The notes below the pieces were generated by a model. The model worked only from the letters and a program-made list of their open reading frames with translations, was not told the DNA's origin and did not search any database. A DNA stretch of 64,000 bases from an uncultured Lachnospiraceae bacterium (lineage in GTDB: Bacteria; Bacillota; Clostridia; Lachnospirales; Lachnospiraceae): NCBI GenBank assembly GCA_910579275.1, contig CAJTTO010000008.1:41552-105551 (forward strand), in the 5' to 3' direction. This document shows, in pieces, positions 18,182 to 26,447 of this stretch. The translations under genes and the position numbers were made by a program. Every line of letters begins with the position of its first letter. Position 1 is the stretch's first letter.

Positions 18182-18628
18182 TCAATCCCACACAATGGCA
18201 AAACATTTAAATCCCTCCGGAACAGGAGGCCGACAGGAACATAAAGCATCTGCCGAAGATGCATCCCATTCCTCTGCCCCACCAGAATGCAGCCATTCAC
18301 ATCTTGCAAGTGTTTCCAATTCCTGTGCTGAAAGCGATGTACATATTATGGGCGATTCTCCCGCAAGCATTAATACCTCCTTCCCATCATACTCCGCAAT
18401 TTCCGTGTCATTGTGCAGTTCAATGCGAATCCATGCAACACTTGGCATTTTCTCAAGATTTCGCATCAGTTCCCAAATTTCAGCAAGCGAAGGACGTCCA
18501 AAGTCACAGTCATTTGGCGCAATGGAATCCTCCGCTGTATTCCCCTCAAAAAATTCATCAAGCGTCAAAAGAGGAAGGCGGTCATCATTTTCCTCCACCA
18601 GCCTTTTAAACGCGTCCAATTCTATCAT
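18182..18628 (-). CDS. Hypothetical acidic cytoplasmic protein
   Basis: A 148-residue protein with no signal peptide, rich in Asp/Glu (MIELDAFKRLVEENDDRLPLLTLDEFFEGN). I do not recognise a family. The start at 18628 is set by GGAGGTG; the open frame extends upstream only through repeat copy B. The C-terminus has several Cys and Trp (CEWLHSGGAEEWD, CSCRPP). Small acidic single-domain proteins of this kind include immunity proteins, but no toxin gene is adjacent. Confidence 0.6.
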   Translation of the reverse strand: MIELDAFKRLVEENDDRLPLLTLDEFFEGNTAEDSIAPNDCDFGRPSLAEIWELMRNLEKMPSVAWIRIELHNDTEIAEYDGKEVLMLAGESPIICTSLSAQELETLARCEWLHSGGAEEWDASSADALCSCRPPVPEGFKCFAIVWD

Positions 18629-18709
18629 ATTCGCACCTCCGATATGTTCTATTATATCTCTTTGGGTCGCGCAATACAAGGAATAACCTTTCCTATTTCC
18701 ATCTGAATC

Positions 18710-18899
18710 ATAACAGTTCAGCCTTCGGCTTCCTGTTACGAACATCAAGCCATGCAAAAATCATAAAATGATTTTTTTACCACCTTCGTGGTGTCAAAGC
18801 CACGTACCGTGGCTTGATGATTCTCTGCCACTACGCTATTTCACGTGGCTTGCAAGCCATAATTTGCAGCCAGTGCAAAGTCCTGGGCTGAACTGTTAC
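18710..18899 (+). repeat. MITE-like element, copy B, longest copy
   Basis: A 190-bp copy with TAACAGTTCAG...CTGAACTGTTA termini, flanked by TCTGAATC (18702-18709) and TCTGATTC (18900-18907), a 7/8 target duplication. Compared with copy A it carries extra hairpin modules: AAAATCAT/ATGATTTT, CCACCTTCGTGG, GCCACG..CGTGGC and GGCTTGCAAGCC. Confidence 0.88.
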
Positions 18900-18920
18900 T
18901 CTGATTCTCAAATCAGCCTG

Positions 18921-19775
18921 CTATTTTACAATGCTTATTGTTATGTCCTCAACTTTTTCCGTGTCAACATTTTCTACTTTTCCAGCCAGTCTTTCCAGTG
19001 CAGATTCCGTTATCTTTCGCGAAGTGTCTGTATACACCCCTAAAAATACCTGGTCATACCGCGAAAAACTCATATTGACCATTGTTCCGTCCTCGCCAAT
19101 AACATCCACTGTGATGGTCGGGTCATTTCCGGAATATCCCTGACAATTGTACACTACCTTGTCTACCGGACTATTCATCAGTTTACATTCCTCCACTTTC
19201 TTTTGCGCAAGCTCCGCATATTGATGATAGTCTTTTTCCAATGCGGCATCATAGCCAAGGGGAACGCTTACATCCAACTGTCTGCCGTAGCAAATATCAA
19301 ACAGTTCCCCTGTCACGGCATCCAGCAGATATGTCCATCTTGTACTCTCGGGGTTCCGCTCTTTCTGAAACAGGACATCCCCTGCCCAAAAAGCCCGCGG
19401 AAATGTTTCCGTTCCCGAACAGTAGCTCATATATACATAAGCGCCCTCCAAATCCAGCCCGTAAATATTTTTCAGGTACTGATTTCCGGCTTCTGCCGCT
19501 TCCTCCATTGTCAGATCCGTATCCGTAGGCGTTCCGGTATTCAGACTGTCCATGCTTACGGAATAATTTACTTTTACGCCGTCCTCCTCTTTTGTTTCAG
19601 ACTTTGGCAATGCGGTTTCCAGACTGTCCGAAACCTGATAGCTGGTCGGCACTTCCTCCACCCTTCCATTATTTGCAGCCAAAGTCATTTCTGCCGCCGA
19701 ATGAAAGAGTAACGTACCTGCACCAATAATGGCAAATGTTGCGGCTGTCAGTTTAAAAATGTTTTTCTGTTTCAT
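18921..19775 (-). CDS. Secreted or membrane-anchored protein linked to adjacent two-component system
   Basis: A 284-residue protein with an N-terminal hydrophobic segment (LTAATFAIIGAGTLLFHSA) that can be a signal peptide or anchor. The rest is soluble, with a PepSY-like feel (LTMEEAAEAGNQYLKNIYGLDLEGAYVYMS; WTYLLDAVTGELFDICYGRQLDV), but the family is not certain. It lies downstream of a kinase/regulator pair on the same strand and its upstream region carries the same box as the regulator promoter (19867-19883), so it is probably controlled by that system or modulates it. GAGGAGG precedes the ATG. Confidence 0.65.
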   Translation of the reverse strand: MKQKNIFKLTAATFAIIGAGTLLFHSAAEMTLAANNGRVEEVPTSYQVSDSLETALPKSETKEEDGVKVNYSVSMDSLNTGTPTDTDLTMEEAAEAGNQYLKNIYGLDLEGAYVYMSYCSGTETFPRAFWAGDVLFQKERNPESTRWTYLLDAVTGELFDICYGRQLDVSVPLGYDAALEKDYHQYAELAQKKVEECKLMNSPVDKVVYNCQGYSGNDPTITVDVIGEDGTMVNMSFSRYDQVFLGVYTDTSRKITESALERLAGKVENVDTEKVEDITISIVK

Positions 19776-19866
19776 AGTGAACCTCCTCTGATATATGATT
19801 TGTTTGATTTGTTTTGATAGCTACACTATAAAACCTCTCTGTATCAAAAAAATATCAGTGTTATTG

Positions 19867-19883
19867 CGAACTTGTAAAATAAT
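19867..19883 (-). promoter_or_regulatory. Putative response-regulator box upstream of the secreted gene
   Basis: CGAACTTGTAAAATAAT here differs at two of 17 positions from CGAAATTGTAAAATTAT at 22009-22025, upstream of the neighbouring response regulator gene. Both are in the same orientation relative to the downstream gene. This suggests a shared binding site. Confidence 0.5.
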
Positions 19884-19908
19884 GCTCATTTCCATAAATA
19901 GTTTTCCC

Positions 19909-21309
19909 TTACACCGGAAAAGACAGTTTCACGATTGTTCCCACTTCCGGTCCAGAGATAAATGACATATCTGCATGATGAAGCTGTACAATTCTCTCGC
20001 AGATCGCAAGTCCAAGCCCTGCCCCGCCGTCGGCGCGGCTCCGCGCCTTATCAACGCGATAAAAAGCCTCTTTTATATGTGTTATCTGCTCCATCTCCAT
20101 GCCGGTCCCATGATCCTCGACCGCCACCACAACAGCCGATTCCTCTGAATGTGCACAGATACGAATTTCATCTTCCTGTCGGCTTGCCTTGATTGCATTG
20201 TCAATCAGGTTATTAATTAGTATCAGAAGCTGTTCCATGTTTCCTCTGATATTATAATTTTCAGACAAAACATACGTCAGCTTTATTTTCTTTTCTGATG
20301 CCCTCACGTGCATAACCTTTTCCGATTCCGCAAAAAGTTCTTTCACAGAACAGGTACTGTCTTTCATTTCTTCCCTGTAAAGCAATGCCATCCCAAGAAG
20401 CTGATACGCCATGTTTTGGAGCCTGCTGCACTCCGACATGATGAACTGTGTACATTCATAGCGTTCTTCTTCCGACACAAGCGCCTTTTGGAGATATTCT
20501 GCATATCCATAAATCGCAGTCAGCGGAATCCGCAGTTCATGGGAAAAATTGTCGACAAACTGCTGTTTCTGCTCCGCGGCATCCTCAAGCTGCTTAATCT
20601 GATTTTCTATCTGTTCTGCCATAATATTAAAATTATGTGCCACACTGGAAATTTCATCCATTCCATGAACCGGAATCCTGCTGCCGTAATTTCCACTTGC
20701 AATCTTTGCAGAGGTACTGGAAATCTGCCTCAGCGGGCGAAAAATAATATTCAGAATATGGAACAAAAAAAATGACATTATAAGTATCACCGCAGCGCCT
20801 GTGGCAAAAAGAATATTTTTTGTATGGCGCCATGACCAAATGATATCGCTCAGGTTCCCAATATACATCAGTCCGTAATCCTGCCACGGAGCCGGAAAGC
20901 TGCCATACACGCACAGGATAGGACGTTTCCCATTTTCCATATAAACAATCCTGTCCTGACTGTATCCTGTATCCGGCGGGCAAATCATGTTTTCTTCTGA
21001 CGCGAATGCAGGGCTTTCGTAAATCCACTCCCCTGAAAGAGCAACTGCAAGTCCGTTTCCCTTTCCTTGCAGATACCGCGAATACAAACGCATCAGGTTA
21101 TCTATATTTTCTTCCACATGATTTCCCCGCTTCTCCAGTGCCTGCATGTCTCCGAGCAGGGATGATGCTATGACATAATGCTCTGCCAGACATTTGTCTC
21201 TGGCAGCCGAAAGTTTGTCTTTCAGTATAATGTTTGAAACAATCAGGATCATCGAATTGAGAAACACGCTAAAAAGAACCAGCGCAACAAAAAAAATCTT
21301 TCGTTTCAT
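19909..21309 (-). CDS. Sensor histidine kinase
   Basis: The 466-residue protein has helices near residues 5-28 and 165-190 enclosing a ~135-residue sensor region, then HAMP (RPLRQISSTSAKIASGNYGSRI), HisKA with SHELRIPLTAIYGYAEYL, and HATPase with NLIDNAIKAS, VEDHGTGM and GGAGLGLAI. The phospho-accepting His is present. It overlaps the regulator gene by ATGA, so the pair is translationally coupled. Ligand unknown. Confidence 0.92.
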   Translation of the reverse strand: MKRKIFFVALVLFSVFLNSMILIVSNIILKDKLSAARDKCLAEHYVIASSLLGDMQALEKRGNHVEENIDNLMRLYSRYLQGKGNGLAVALSGEWIYESPAFASEENMICPPDTGYSQDRIVYMENGKRPILCVYGSFPAPWQDYGLMYIGNLSDIIWSWRHTKNILFATGAAVILIMSFFLFHILNIIFRPLRQISSTSAKIASGNYGSRIPVHGMDEISSVAHNFNIMAEQIENQIKQLEDAAEQKQQFVDNFSHELRIPLTAIYGYAEYLQKALVSEEERYECTQFIMSECSRLQNMAYQLLGMALLYREEMKDSTCSVKELFAESEKVMHVRASEKKIKLTYVLSENYNIRGNMEQLLILINNLIDNAIKASRQEDEIRICAHSEESAVVVAVEDHGTGMEMEQITHIKEAFYRVDKARSRADGGAGLGLAICERIVQLHHADMSFISGPEVGTIVKLSFPV

Positions 21310-21959
21310 TCATGAACCTCCAGTCGGTACCCCAGTTTATATACAGTCCGAATCTGCTCCTCCAAATGCAGCTTATGGCGCAGTCTCTGAATATGGACAT
21401 CCACGGTACGGGTACCACCGTCAAAATCATATCCCCATACCATGTCCAACAGCTTTTCTCTGGAAAGGGCAATGTTCCGGTTTCGAATCAGTACCTCCAG
21501 CAGTTCATATTCTTTCGGTGTACATTCGACAACTGTTCCATTTAGAAAAACCTGATGTCTGTCAAAATCGCATTTTAAGTCGCCCATCATAAATTCTGAC
21601 TCCACTTTTTTTGTCCGCCGCAGTACCGCCTCCACCCTTGCAGCCAGTTCCAGCATCTGAAACGGTTTTGTCAGATAATCATCCGCCCCCATGGACAGTC
21701 CTTTTAGTTTGTCCGTCAATTCACTTTTCGCCGTCAGAAAAATGGTCGGTGTTCCCATAGCCCTTTCAAACACCTGATAACCGTCCAGCCCGGGAAGCAT
21801 AATATCCAGCACAATCAAATCAAATTTTCCATTCTCCAGCATTGTGACCGCAGATAAGCCATCGAAAACCTGCGTGCAATGGTGCCCTGTAAGGCTTAGA
21901 TTTCTGCGTATCAGTTCATTAATGGACAATTCGTCCTCCACAATCAGTATTTCAGCCAA
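21306..21959 (-). CDS. OmpR/PhoB-family response regulator
   Basis: Receiver with VEDE, phospho-Asp in IVLDIMLPG, FLTAKS and KPFQ, then an OmpR-type winged helix with CTPKEYELLEVLI, SREKLLDMVWGYDFDGGTRTVDVHIQRLRHKL. The start is probably the TTG at 21959 (LAEILIVEDE), behind GGAAGTGG; a longer frame from 22001 adds a hydrophobic stretch untypical of the family. It precedes and overlaps the kinase gene. Confidence 0.9.
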   Translation of the reverse strand: MAEILIVEDELSINELIRRNLSLTGHHCTQVFDGLSAVTMLENGKFDLIVLDIMLPGLDGYQVFERAMGTPTIFLTAKSELTDKLKGLSMGADDYLTKPFQMLELAARVEAVLRRTKKVESEFMMGDLKCDFDRHQVFLNGTVVECTPKEYELLEVLIRNRNIALSREKLLDMVWGYDFDGGTRTVDVHIQRLRHKLHLEEQIRTVYKLGYRLEVHE

Positions 21960-21988
21960 TTCTTCCACTTCCTTTACAAATAATAAAA

Positions 21989-22031
21989 AGTATAACGCCA
22001 AAATGTTTCGAAATTGTAAAATTATTTGTAA
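21989..22031 (-). promoter_or_regulatory. Regulator operon promoter with direct TTACAA repeats
   Basis: A TATACT -10 hexamer (21989-21994) is preceded by two TTACAA half-sites (22014-22019 and 22026-22031) in direct repeat 12 nt apart. OmpR-type regulators commonly bind tandem repeats of about this spacing, so autoregulation is plausible. No good -35 hexamer is present, as expected for an activated promoter. Confidence 0.45.
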
Positions 22032-22073
22032 TCGTACAGTCGTCTAAACATCCATTTTTCTTGCACTGCCCCC

Positions 22074-22236
22074 AGTGTACTGTCCGGATTATATTCAGGC
22101 AAACCTCCTCTGCCTAAATTTCCATCAGGCTGCGTTGTCGGCGGTCAACGATGCCACCGCATCGCCTCCCTTCTCCGCCTTGCTGATGAAAATTTATCCT
22201 GCGGAGTTTCGCCAGATATAATCTGGACAGCACACT
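22074..22236. repeat. Large nested inverted-repeat element of a second type
   Basis: Outer arms AGTGTACTGTCCGGATTATAT (22074-22094) and its imperfect complement (22216-22236) enclose a second pair, AAATTT-C-CATCAG (22116-22128) with CTGATG-A-AAATTT (22183-22195). The whole 163-bp intergenic segment can fold into one long cruciform. It differs in sequence from the GTAACAG family. Only one copy was noticed in the window. Confidence 0.6.
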
Positions 22237-22279
22237 AGAAGGAATATCTGCAGAAATCAAAATAAATATTGCAGGCTGC

Positions 22280-24817
22280 CTACTGGGCATGTGCAATCGA
22301 CACACTGCCATTCACATTTCCCAGCGCCCCTTCCGGCGCGTAGATGAAGAGCTTATATTTTCCGTCTTTTAAAGACTCATTACGGACAAAATCCGCTGTG
22401 CACCGAAGCACGCCGTCTTCGCGGTGCATCAGTACGGAATGATATGTGACATTTGAAAATCTACGGTCTTCATTCCTGACAAACCCAATCATGACAGCAT
22501 CACCAGTCTCCACCTCAATATCATAGTGGATTTGATCCCCGCTGCGCAGATCATAGTCTCCGAACCAGAGCTTCGCTCCTGCGGCTATGCTCTGCTCGTT
22601 GACTGTAATAATCTGCGGCACACCATAATTTAATGCATCCGCTTTCCCTCTATCTCCCATACCGCCAAAGAATTTATATGTATCAAGACTATTTAACGCA
22701 TCTAGGCTATTCAGTGCATCAAGACTATTCAATGTATCAAGGCTATTCAGTGCATCTAGGTTATTTAACGCATCAAGGCTATTCAATGCATCAAGACTAT
22801 TCAATGCATCAAGGCTATTCAGTGCATCAAGGTTATTCAGTGCATCCAGACCCTGAAATGCATCAAAGGCTTTCCATGCACCTGTACCTCGCATGTTGTC
22901 AAAGAACTTACCCTCATCTGCTATTTTCTTCTCATCCGCAAATTCTTCGTCCATAAATTCCTCATCCATAAACTCCTCATCCATAAATTCCTCGTCAGCA
23001 AATTCTTCATCCTCCATATCGCCAAAAAGCGCTTCCACCTCCGCTTCGGTCATGTAATCTACACTTTTAATGCTGCCGTCTTCATCGCGGGTGACTTTGA
23101 CATTCACAGTGCCCTGCGGATTCACCTGCAGGAAATAAAACGAGCCTTCCTTCCTGATATCGAGAAAAACATGAACGAGCTGGGACTCATAGTAATAATT
23201 CTTTCCTTCACCGCTAATGCCGTGTTCCAGATACGCCTTCCTCTGTATCGCATCAAACTGACGATCCGTCTCCTCCTCCAAAGCATCCAGACGGTCATCA
23301 TCCAACAGTCCGAACAGCACGGATCCAAATGCGAACTGCCGGTCTGCCAGCGCCCTGTCCAGCCATGTTCTCAACGTCTTTTCACTCATGCGTTTTGCCA
23401 TAATGGAGAACGGGAGTACAGAACGGTCTGCATATGCTTTTTCTGCATAGTTCAGGACTGCGGCACTGTCAACCTCCAGCTCATTGACAGCACATCCCAA
23501 AAAGGATATTTGTCCATCGGAATAAATACGCCCGAGCCACGCCGCCTTTTTCTCCTCCTTTAACTCCGAAAATGCAATCTGGAATAACGGCAGACTTCCT
23601 TCCTCATAGTACTGCTCTATCCGCGCTGCGAACATTTCTTTTTCCTGTGTCCTGTCTGACTCTGCCGCAACGACAGGATAAACACCGACAAAAGCAGTCC
23701 CCAAAATAATGCCGAGCGTCAAAACACTGGTCATCAAAACTGCCGCCCTTGATTTTTTCTGATAATTCATAATTGCACCTAACCTTTCTTTTAATAACTG
23801 TTTATTTTCACTCAGTGGAACAGCGCCAACGGTTTCTTCATATTTCCGAACCGCCGCCATGGCGTCCAGCAGCGTCTTCCCATAATCGGATGCATGGGAT
23901 TCACCCACTTTTGCAAGGACTGCCGCATCGCACGAAAACTCACATGCCTTGGCAAGCTCGCGGCGCATCAGGTACACCATAGGGTTGAACCAGTGCAGGC
24001 AGACAGTCAGCTGCACCAGCCACTTATATAAAATATCCCGCCGCCTGTGATGCATCAGCTCATGCAGGACGATATAGTAAAAATCCTTCTCAGGCAGTCC
24101 GGCACTTGGCAGCACAATACAGGGGCGGAAAAATCCCATTAACATCGGCGTCGAGACAAGAGAGTTAACGCAAAGCTCAACCGGCCTTTTGACGCCCACC
24201 TGATTTTCAGCAGCAGAAAGCGTTTCCAGCTTCGCAATGTCGTTTACAGGAGTCATTCCCGCTTTGATATAGTGCACAAAACTTTGGTACATTGTTATTT
24301 TACGTATCAGCAGCCCGAGTACAACGGCAAGCCAAATCAGCAAAATTTGCCTGTACGATGACATCGCAATTTTTTTCAACGGTTCGAAGCCTGCCCATAT
24401 ACTGCCTAACCGGCTGGTCAGTACTGCATCAACATCGCGCGCCGGCTGCTCCAATGCAGTTGTCCGGGGAAGTCTGTCTGTTTCTTCATCATACCGCGCC
24501 GGACTGCTTGCTTTTTCATTGTCCCCTGTCTTGCCCGATGCACTACCCGCGTACTCTGCGTATGTAAATAAAGGTTGTGTCCGTGCAGGCTGCATCGTAT
24601 GGAGCTGCGTCTGCACGATTGCCTGACGGGCTGTTTCCGTCAAATTCCATTCCGGCATAAAGGGAAACAGCAGGCGCCCAATCACAATGAGCCAGATATA
24701 ATACTGCCACTGCCTGCTGACTTTGTTCCGCCAAAATCGCTTTCCGGCAAGCAGCGCCAGAATCAGCAGCGCACCGGAAAGCGACATGGCTGAAAAAATA
24801 TTCAATACAGTATTCAT
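22280..24817 (-). CDS. BlaR1-like M56 membrane metallopeptidase sensor with expanded repeats
   Basis: About 845 residues. The N-terminal third has four membrane segments and the M56 zinc-peptidase motif HELMH (LHELMHHRRRDILYKW), as in BlaR1/MecR1. A further helix (LMTSVLTLGIILGTAFVGVYPV) follows, then an extracellular region. This contains no penicillin-binding domain; instead there is a middle domain with helical FAIL-type repeats, then EEFMD repeats, then about a dozen LDALNS hexads, then a C-terminal beta-rich domain (IITVNEQSIAAGAKLWFGDYDLRSGDQIHYDIEVETGD). The start at 24817 follows GGGAG. With the upstream BlaI-type repressor it forms a proteolysis-controlled sensing pair; the ligand is probably not a beta-lactam. 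Confidence 0.85.
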   Translation of the reverse strand: MNTVLNIFSAMSLSGALLILALLAGKRFWRNKVSRQWQYYIWLIVIGRLLFPFMPEWNLTETARQAIVQTQLHTMQPARTQPLFTYAEYAGSASGKTGDNEKASSPARYDEETDRLPRTTALEQPARDVDAVLTSRLGSIWAGFEPLKKIAMSSYRQILLIWLAVVLGLLIRKITMYQSFVHYIKAGMTPVNDIAKLETLSAAENQVGVKRPVELCVNSLVSTPMLMGFFRPCIVLPSAGLPEKDFYYIVLHELMHHRRRDILYKWLVQLTVCLHWFNPMVYLMRRELAKACEFSCDAAVLAKVGESHASDYGKTLLDAMAAVRKYEETVGAVPLSENKQLLKERLGAIMNYQKKSRAAVLMTSVLTLGIILGTAFVGVYPVVAAESDRTQEKEMFAARIEQYYEEGSLPLFQIAFSELKEEKKAAWLGRIYSDGQISFLGCAVNELEVDSAAVLNYAEKAYADRSVLPFSIMAKRMSEKTLRTWLDRALADRQFAFGSVLFGLLDDDRLDALEEETDRQFDAIQRKAYLEHGISGEGKNYYYESQLVHVFLDIRKEGSFYFLQVNPQGTVNVKVTRDEDGSIKSVDYMTEAEVEALFGDMEDEEFADEEFMDEEFMDEEFMDEEFADEKKIADEGKFFDNMRGTGAWKAFDAFQGLDALNNLDALNSLDALNSLDALNSLDALNNLDALNSLDTLNSLDALNSLDALNSLDTYKFFGGMGDRGKADALNYGVPQIITVNEQSIAAGAKLWFGDYDLRSGDQIHYDIEVETGDAVMIGFVRNEDRRFSNVTYHSVLMHREDGVLRCTADFVRNESLKDGKYKLFIYAPEGALGNVNGSVSIAHAQ
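22686..22860. repeat. 18-bp coding minisatellite (LDALNS hexads)
   Basis: Tandem 18-bp units, variants of TCAAGGCTATTCAGTGCA, encode LDALNS/LDALNN/LDTLNS in the extracellular part of the BlaR1-like sensor. Units are near-identical with scattered single-base differences. A second array of 15-bp units encoding EEFMD/EEFAD lies at about 22940-23015. Confidence 0.9.
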
Positions 24818-24911
24818 GTTTACTCCCATCCGTCTGCTTCAGCAGACACTCAAATCAATAGTTGAAATTTTTAATTTTCAACCTTTTCCTTTCTATCGTA
24901 GAATTGATTTT

Positions 24912-25283
24912 TCAAACACGCTCTAGCATCTGCCGCAGCGCATCATATTCGTCGTCCGTCAGCAAGTCGCCTGAAATGAGCGTGGCAACAAGCCCCGACG
25001 CGTTTCCTTCGTATAATTTCTCCAAAAAATGTTTTGTCTGTACCGTCTGGTATTCCGCTTCCGATACAAGCGGCGTGTACTCATTGCGGCGCCCGATTTT
25101 CTTTGCCTTTAGAAAGCCCTTGTTGACAAGGCGGTTGAGCAGTGTAATCAATGTATTCTTCTGCCAAGGCTTGCCTCTTGCCGCCAGTTCGTCCGTCAGA
25201 TAGGCAAACAGCGTCGGCTCACCGCTGTTTGCCCAGACTACTTTCATGATTTCGAGTTCCGCGTCTGATATTTGCTGCAGCAT
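24912..25283 (-). CDS. blaI: BlaI/MecI/CopY-family repressor
   Basis: A 123-residue winged-helix repressor: ISDAELEIMKVVWANSGEPTLFAYLTDELA, KNTLITLLNRLVNKGFLKAKKIGRRNEYTPLVSEAEYQ, then a dimerisation helix region. These are the standard BlaI/MecI signatures. It lies upstream of the M56 sensor gene on the same strand; the sensor is expected to trigger repressor cleavage. Two palindromic operators lie in front of the gene, implying autoregulation. Confidence 0.92.
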   Translation of the reverse strand: MLQQISDAELEIMKVVWANSGEPTLFAYLTDELAARGKPWQKNTLITLLNRLVNKGFLKAKKIGRRNEYTPLVSEAEYQTVQTKHFLEKLYEGNASGLVATLISGDLLTDDEYDALRQMLERV

Positions 25284-25308
25284 AATGAAATCCTCCTTTA
25301 TCCTCTTT

Positions 25309-25353
25309 AGTATGACAGTTTGTTATGTATAAAGAATAACAGACTGTCATACT
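25309..25353 (-). promoter_or_regulatory. Twin BlaI-type operators
   Basis: AGTATGACAGTTTGTTAT and ATAACAGACTGTCATACT are inverted copies of one another. Each half contains its own dyad of the form TRACAG-N-CTGTYA. Two adjacent palindromes in front of a blaI gene are typical of the family. They lie about 30-70 nt upstream of the repressor start. Confidence 0.75.
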
Positions 25354-25373
25354 AATGTCAAGTTTTTCCTTTA

Positions 25374-25407
25374 GAAAAAAAAAGAAAGACACCCGAAACC
25401 GAGTGCC
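25374..25407 (-). terminator. Terminator of the LacI-family gene
   Basis: On the minus strand GGCACTCG pairs with CGGGTGTC around a short loop, followed by a T-rich run of about 13 nt. It lies directly after the LacI-family stop codon. Confidence 0.75.
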
Positions 25408-25417
25408 TTGCCTAATT

Positions 25418-26395
25418 TTATCCATTCAAATCCACAATCTCATACCCTAGCTTGACTTCCTCCACGATGCCCTCCTCATGCCGCAGCAATTCCATCAGCC
25501 TGCGCACCGACAGGATGCCGCTTTTTTCATAGTAATAATGCGCCGTAATCAAGGATGGCACTGTCATACGTGTAATCTCGGAGTCCCCATGCCCAGCTAC
25601 CAGAATCTTCTGCGGCACTGCAATTTCATGCTCCCGCAAATACCGCATGGCACCGACAGCCATGGCGTCTGTCGCACAGATCAGCCCGTCCAGCCCTGTG
25701 CATTTGCCAAGAATTTCCCCAGCCTTCTCATAGCCCGAATCAAGCGTAAAATCAGCAATGACAACATTCTGGGCAAGTTCCTCACGCCCCATGTCACACA
25801 CGGCATCGCAGAAACCTTTATACCTTGCCTGTCCGGCTGCCTTGTCCTGCCACATCGCACTCATAAAGCCAAGTGTCGTCCTGCCTTTCTCCAGCATCAG
25901 CTTTGTGAGGTCATAGCAGGCATGATAATCGTCATGGTACACACAGCAGTATCCCGGCAGATACTGTCCTACAATCACAACCGGAACCGACATGCTTTTC
26001 AGCGTGCGCTTATGCGCTGCCGTAAACACCGTGGCAACCAGTATCACGCCGTCAACCTGTTTGTCGTTGAAAGCCGCCAGATAATCGACCTCCTTCTGCG
26101 GCTCGTTCTGCGTGACTGCAAGTATCATTCGATAATCGCTGTTATGAAACTCCGCAAGCATTCCCTCGACAATCCGTCCGATGGACGAAGAAGCAATCTT
26201 CGGCACAATCACGCCAATCATTTTTGTCCGTTTTGTCCGCAGTGTCTGCGCCTGAATAGAGGGTCGGTACCCCGTCTCCTCCACCACCTTGCGAATTGCC
26301 GCCTGCTTTTCCTCCGAAATATATCCATTATTAAAATACCGCGAAACAGCCGCCCGCGAAACGCCTGCCATCTTCGCTATATCCGCTATGTTCAT
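25418..26395 (-). CDS. LacI-family repressor of the sucrose/glucan cluster
   Basis: The N-terminal HTH (MNIADIAKMAGVSRAAVSRYFNNGYISEEKQ) and hinge are followed by a periplasmic-binding-type effector domain (MIGVIVPKI, VDGVILVATV, GLDGLICATDAMAVGAMRYL, ILVAGHGDSEITRM). The HTH resembles sucrose regulators of the ScrR group, which fits the adjacent amylosucrase-like gene just upstream. The start at 26395 removes seven residues that precede the usual family N-terminus. Probable effector: a phosphorylated or free sugar. Confidence 0.88.
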   Translation of the reverse strand: MNIADIAKMAGVSRAAVSRYFNNGYISEEKQAAIRKVVEETGYRPSIQAQTLRTKRTKMIGVIVPKIASSSIGRIVEGMLAEFHNSDYRMILAVTQNEPQKEVDYLAAFNDKQVDGVILVATVFTAAHKRTLKSMSVPVVIVGQYLPGYCCVYHDDYHACYDLTKLMLEKGRTTLGFMSAMWQDKAAGQARYKGFCDAVCDMGREELAQNVVIADFTLDSGYEKAGEILGKCTGLDGLICATDAMAVGAMRYLREHEIAVPQKILVAGHGDSEITRMTVPSLITAHYYYEKSGILSVRRLMELLRHEEGIVEEVKLGYEIVDLNG

Positions 26396-26447
26396 CTGCA
26401 CCGCCCCTTTTCCCATTTATCCCCTGCGTTTTTCACTACCCGGACAT

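Noticed and set aside
22633..23015. Possible CRISPR array
   Set aside because: Units are 15-18 bp, contiguous and in frame within a coding region, with no spacers; it is a coding minisatellite.
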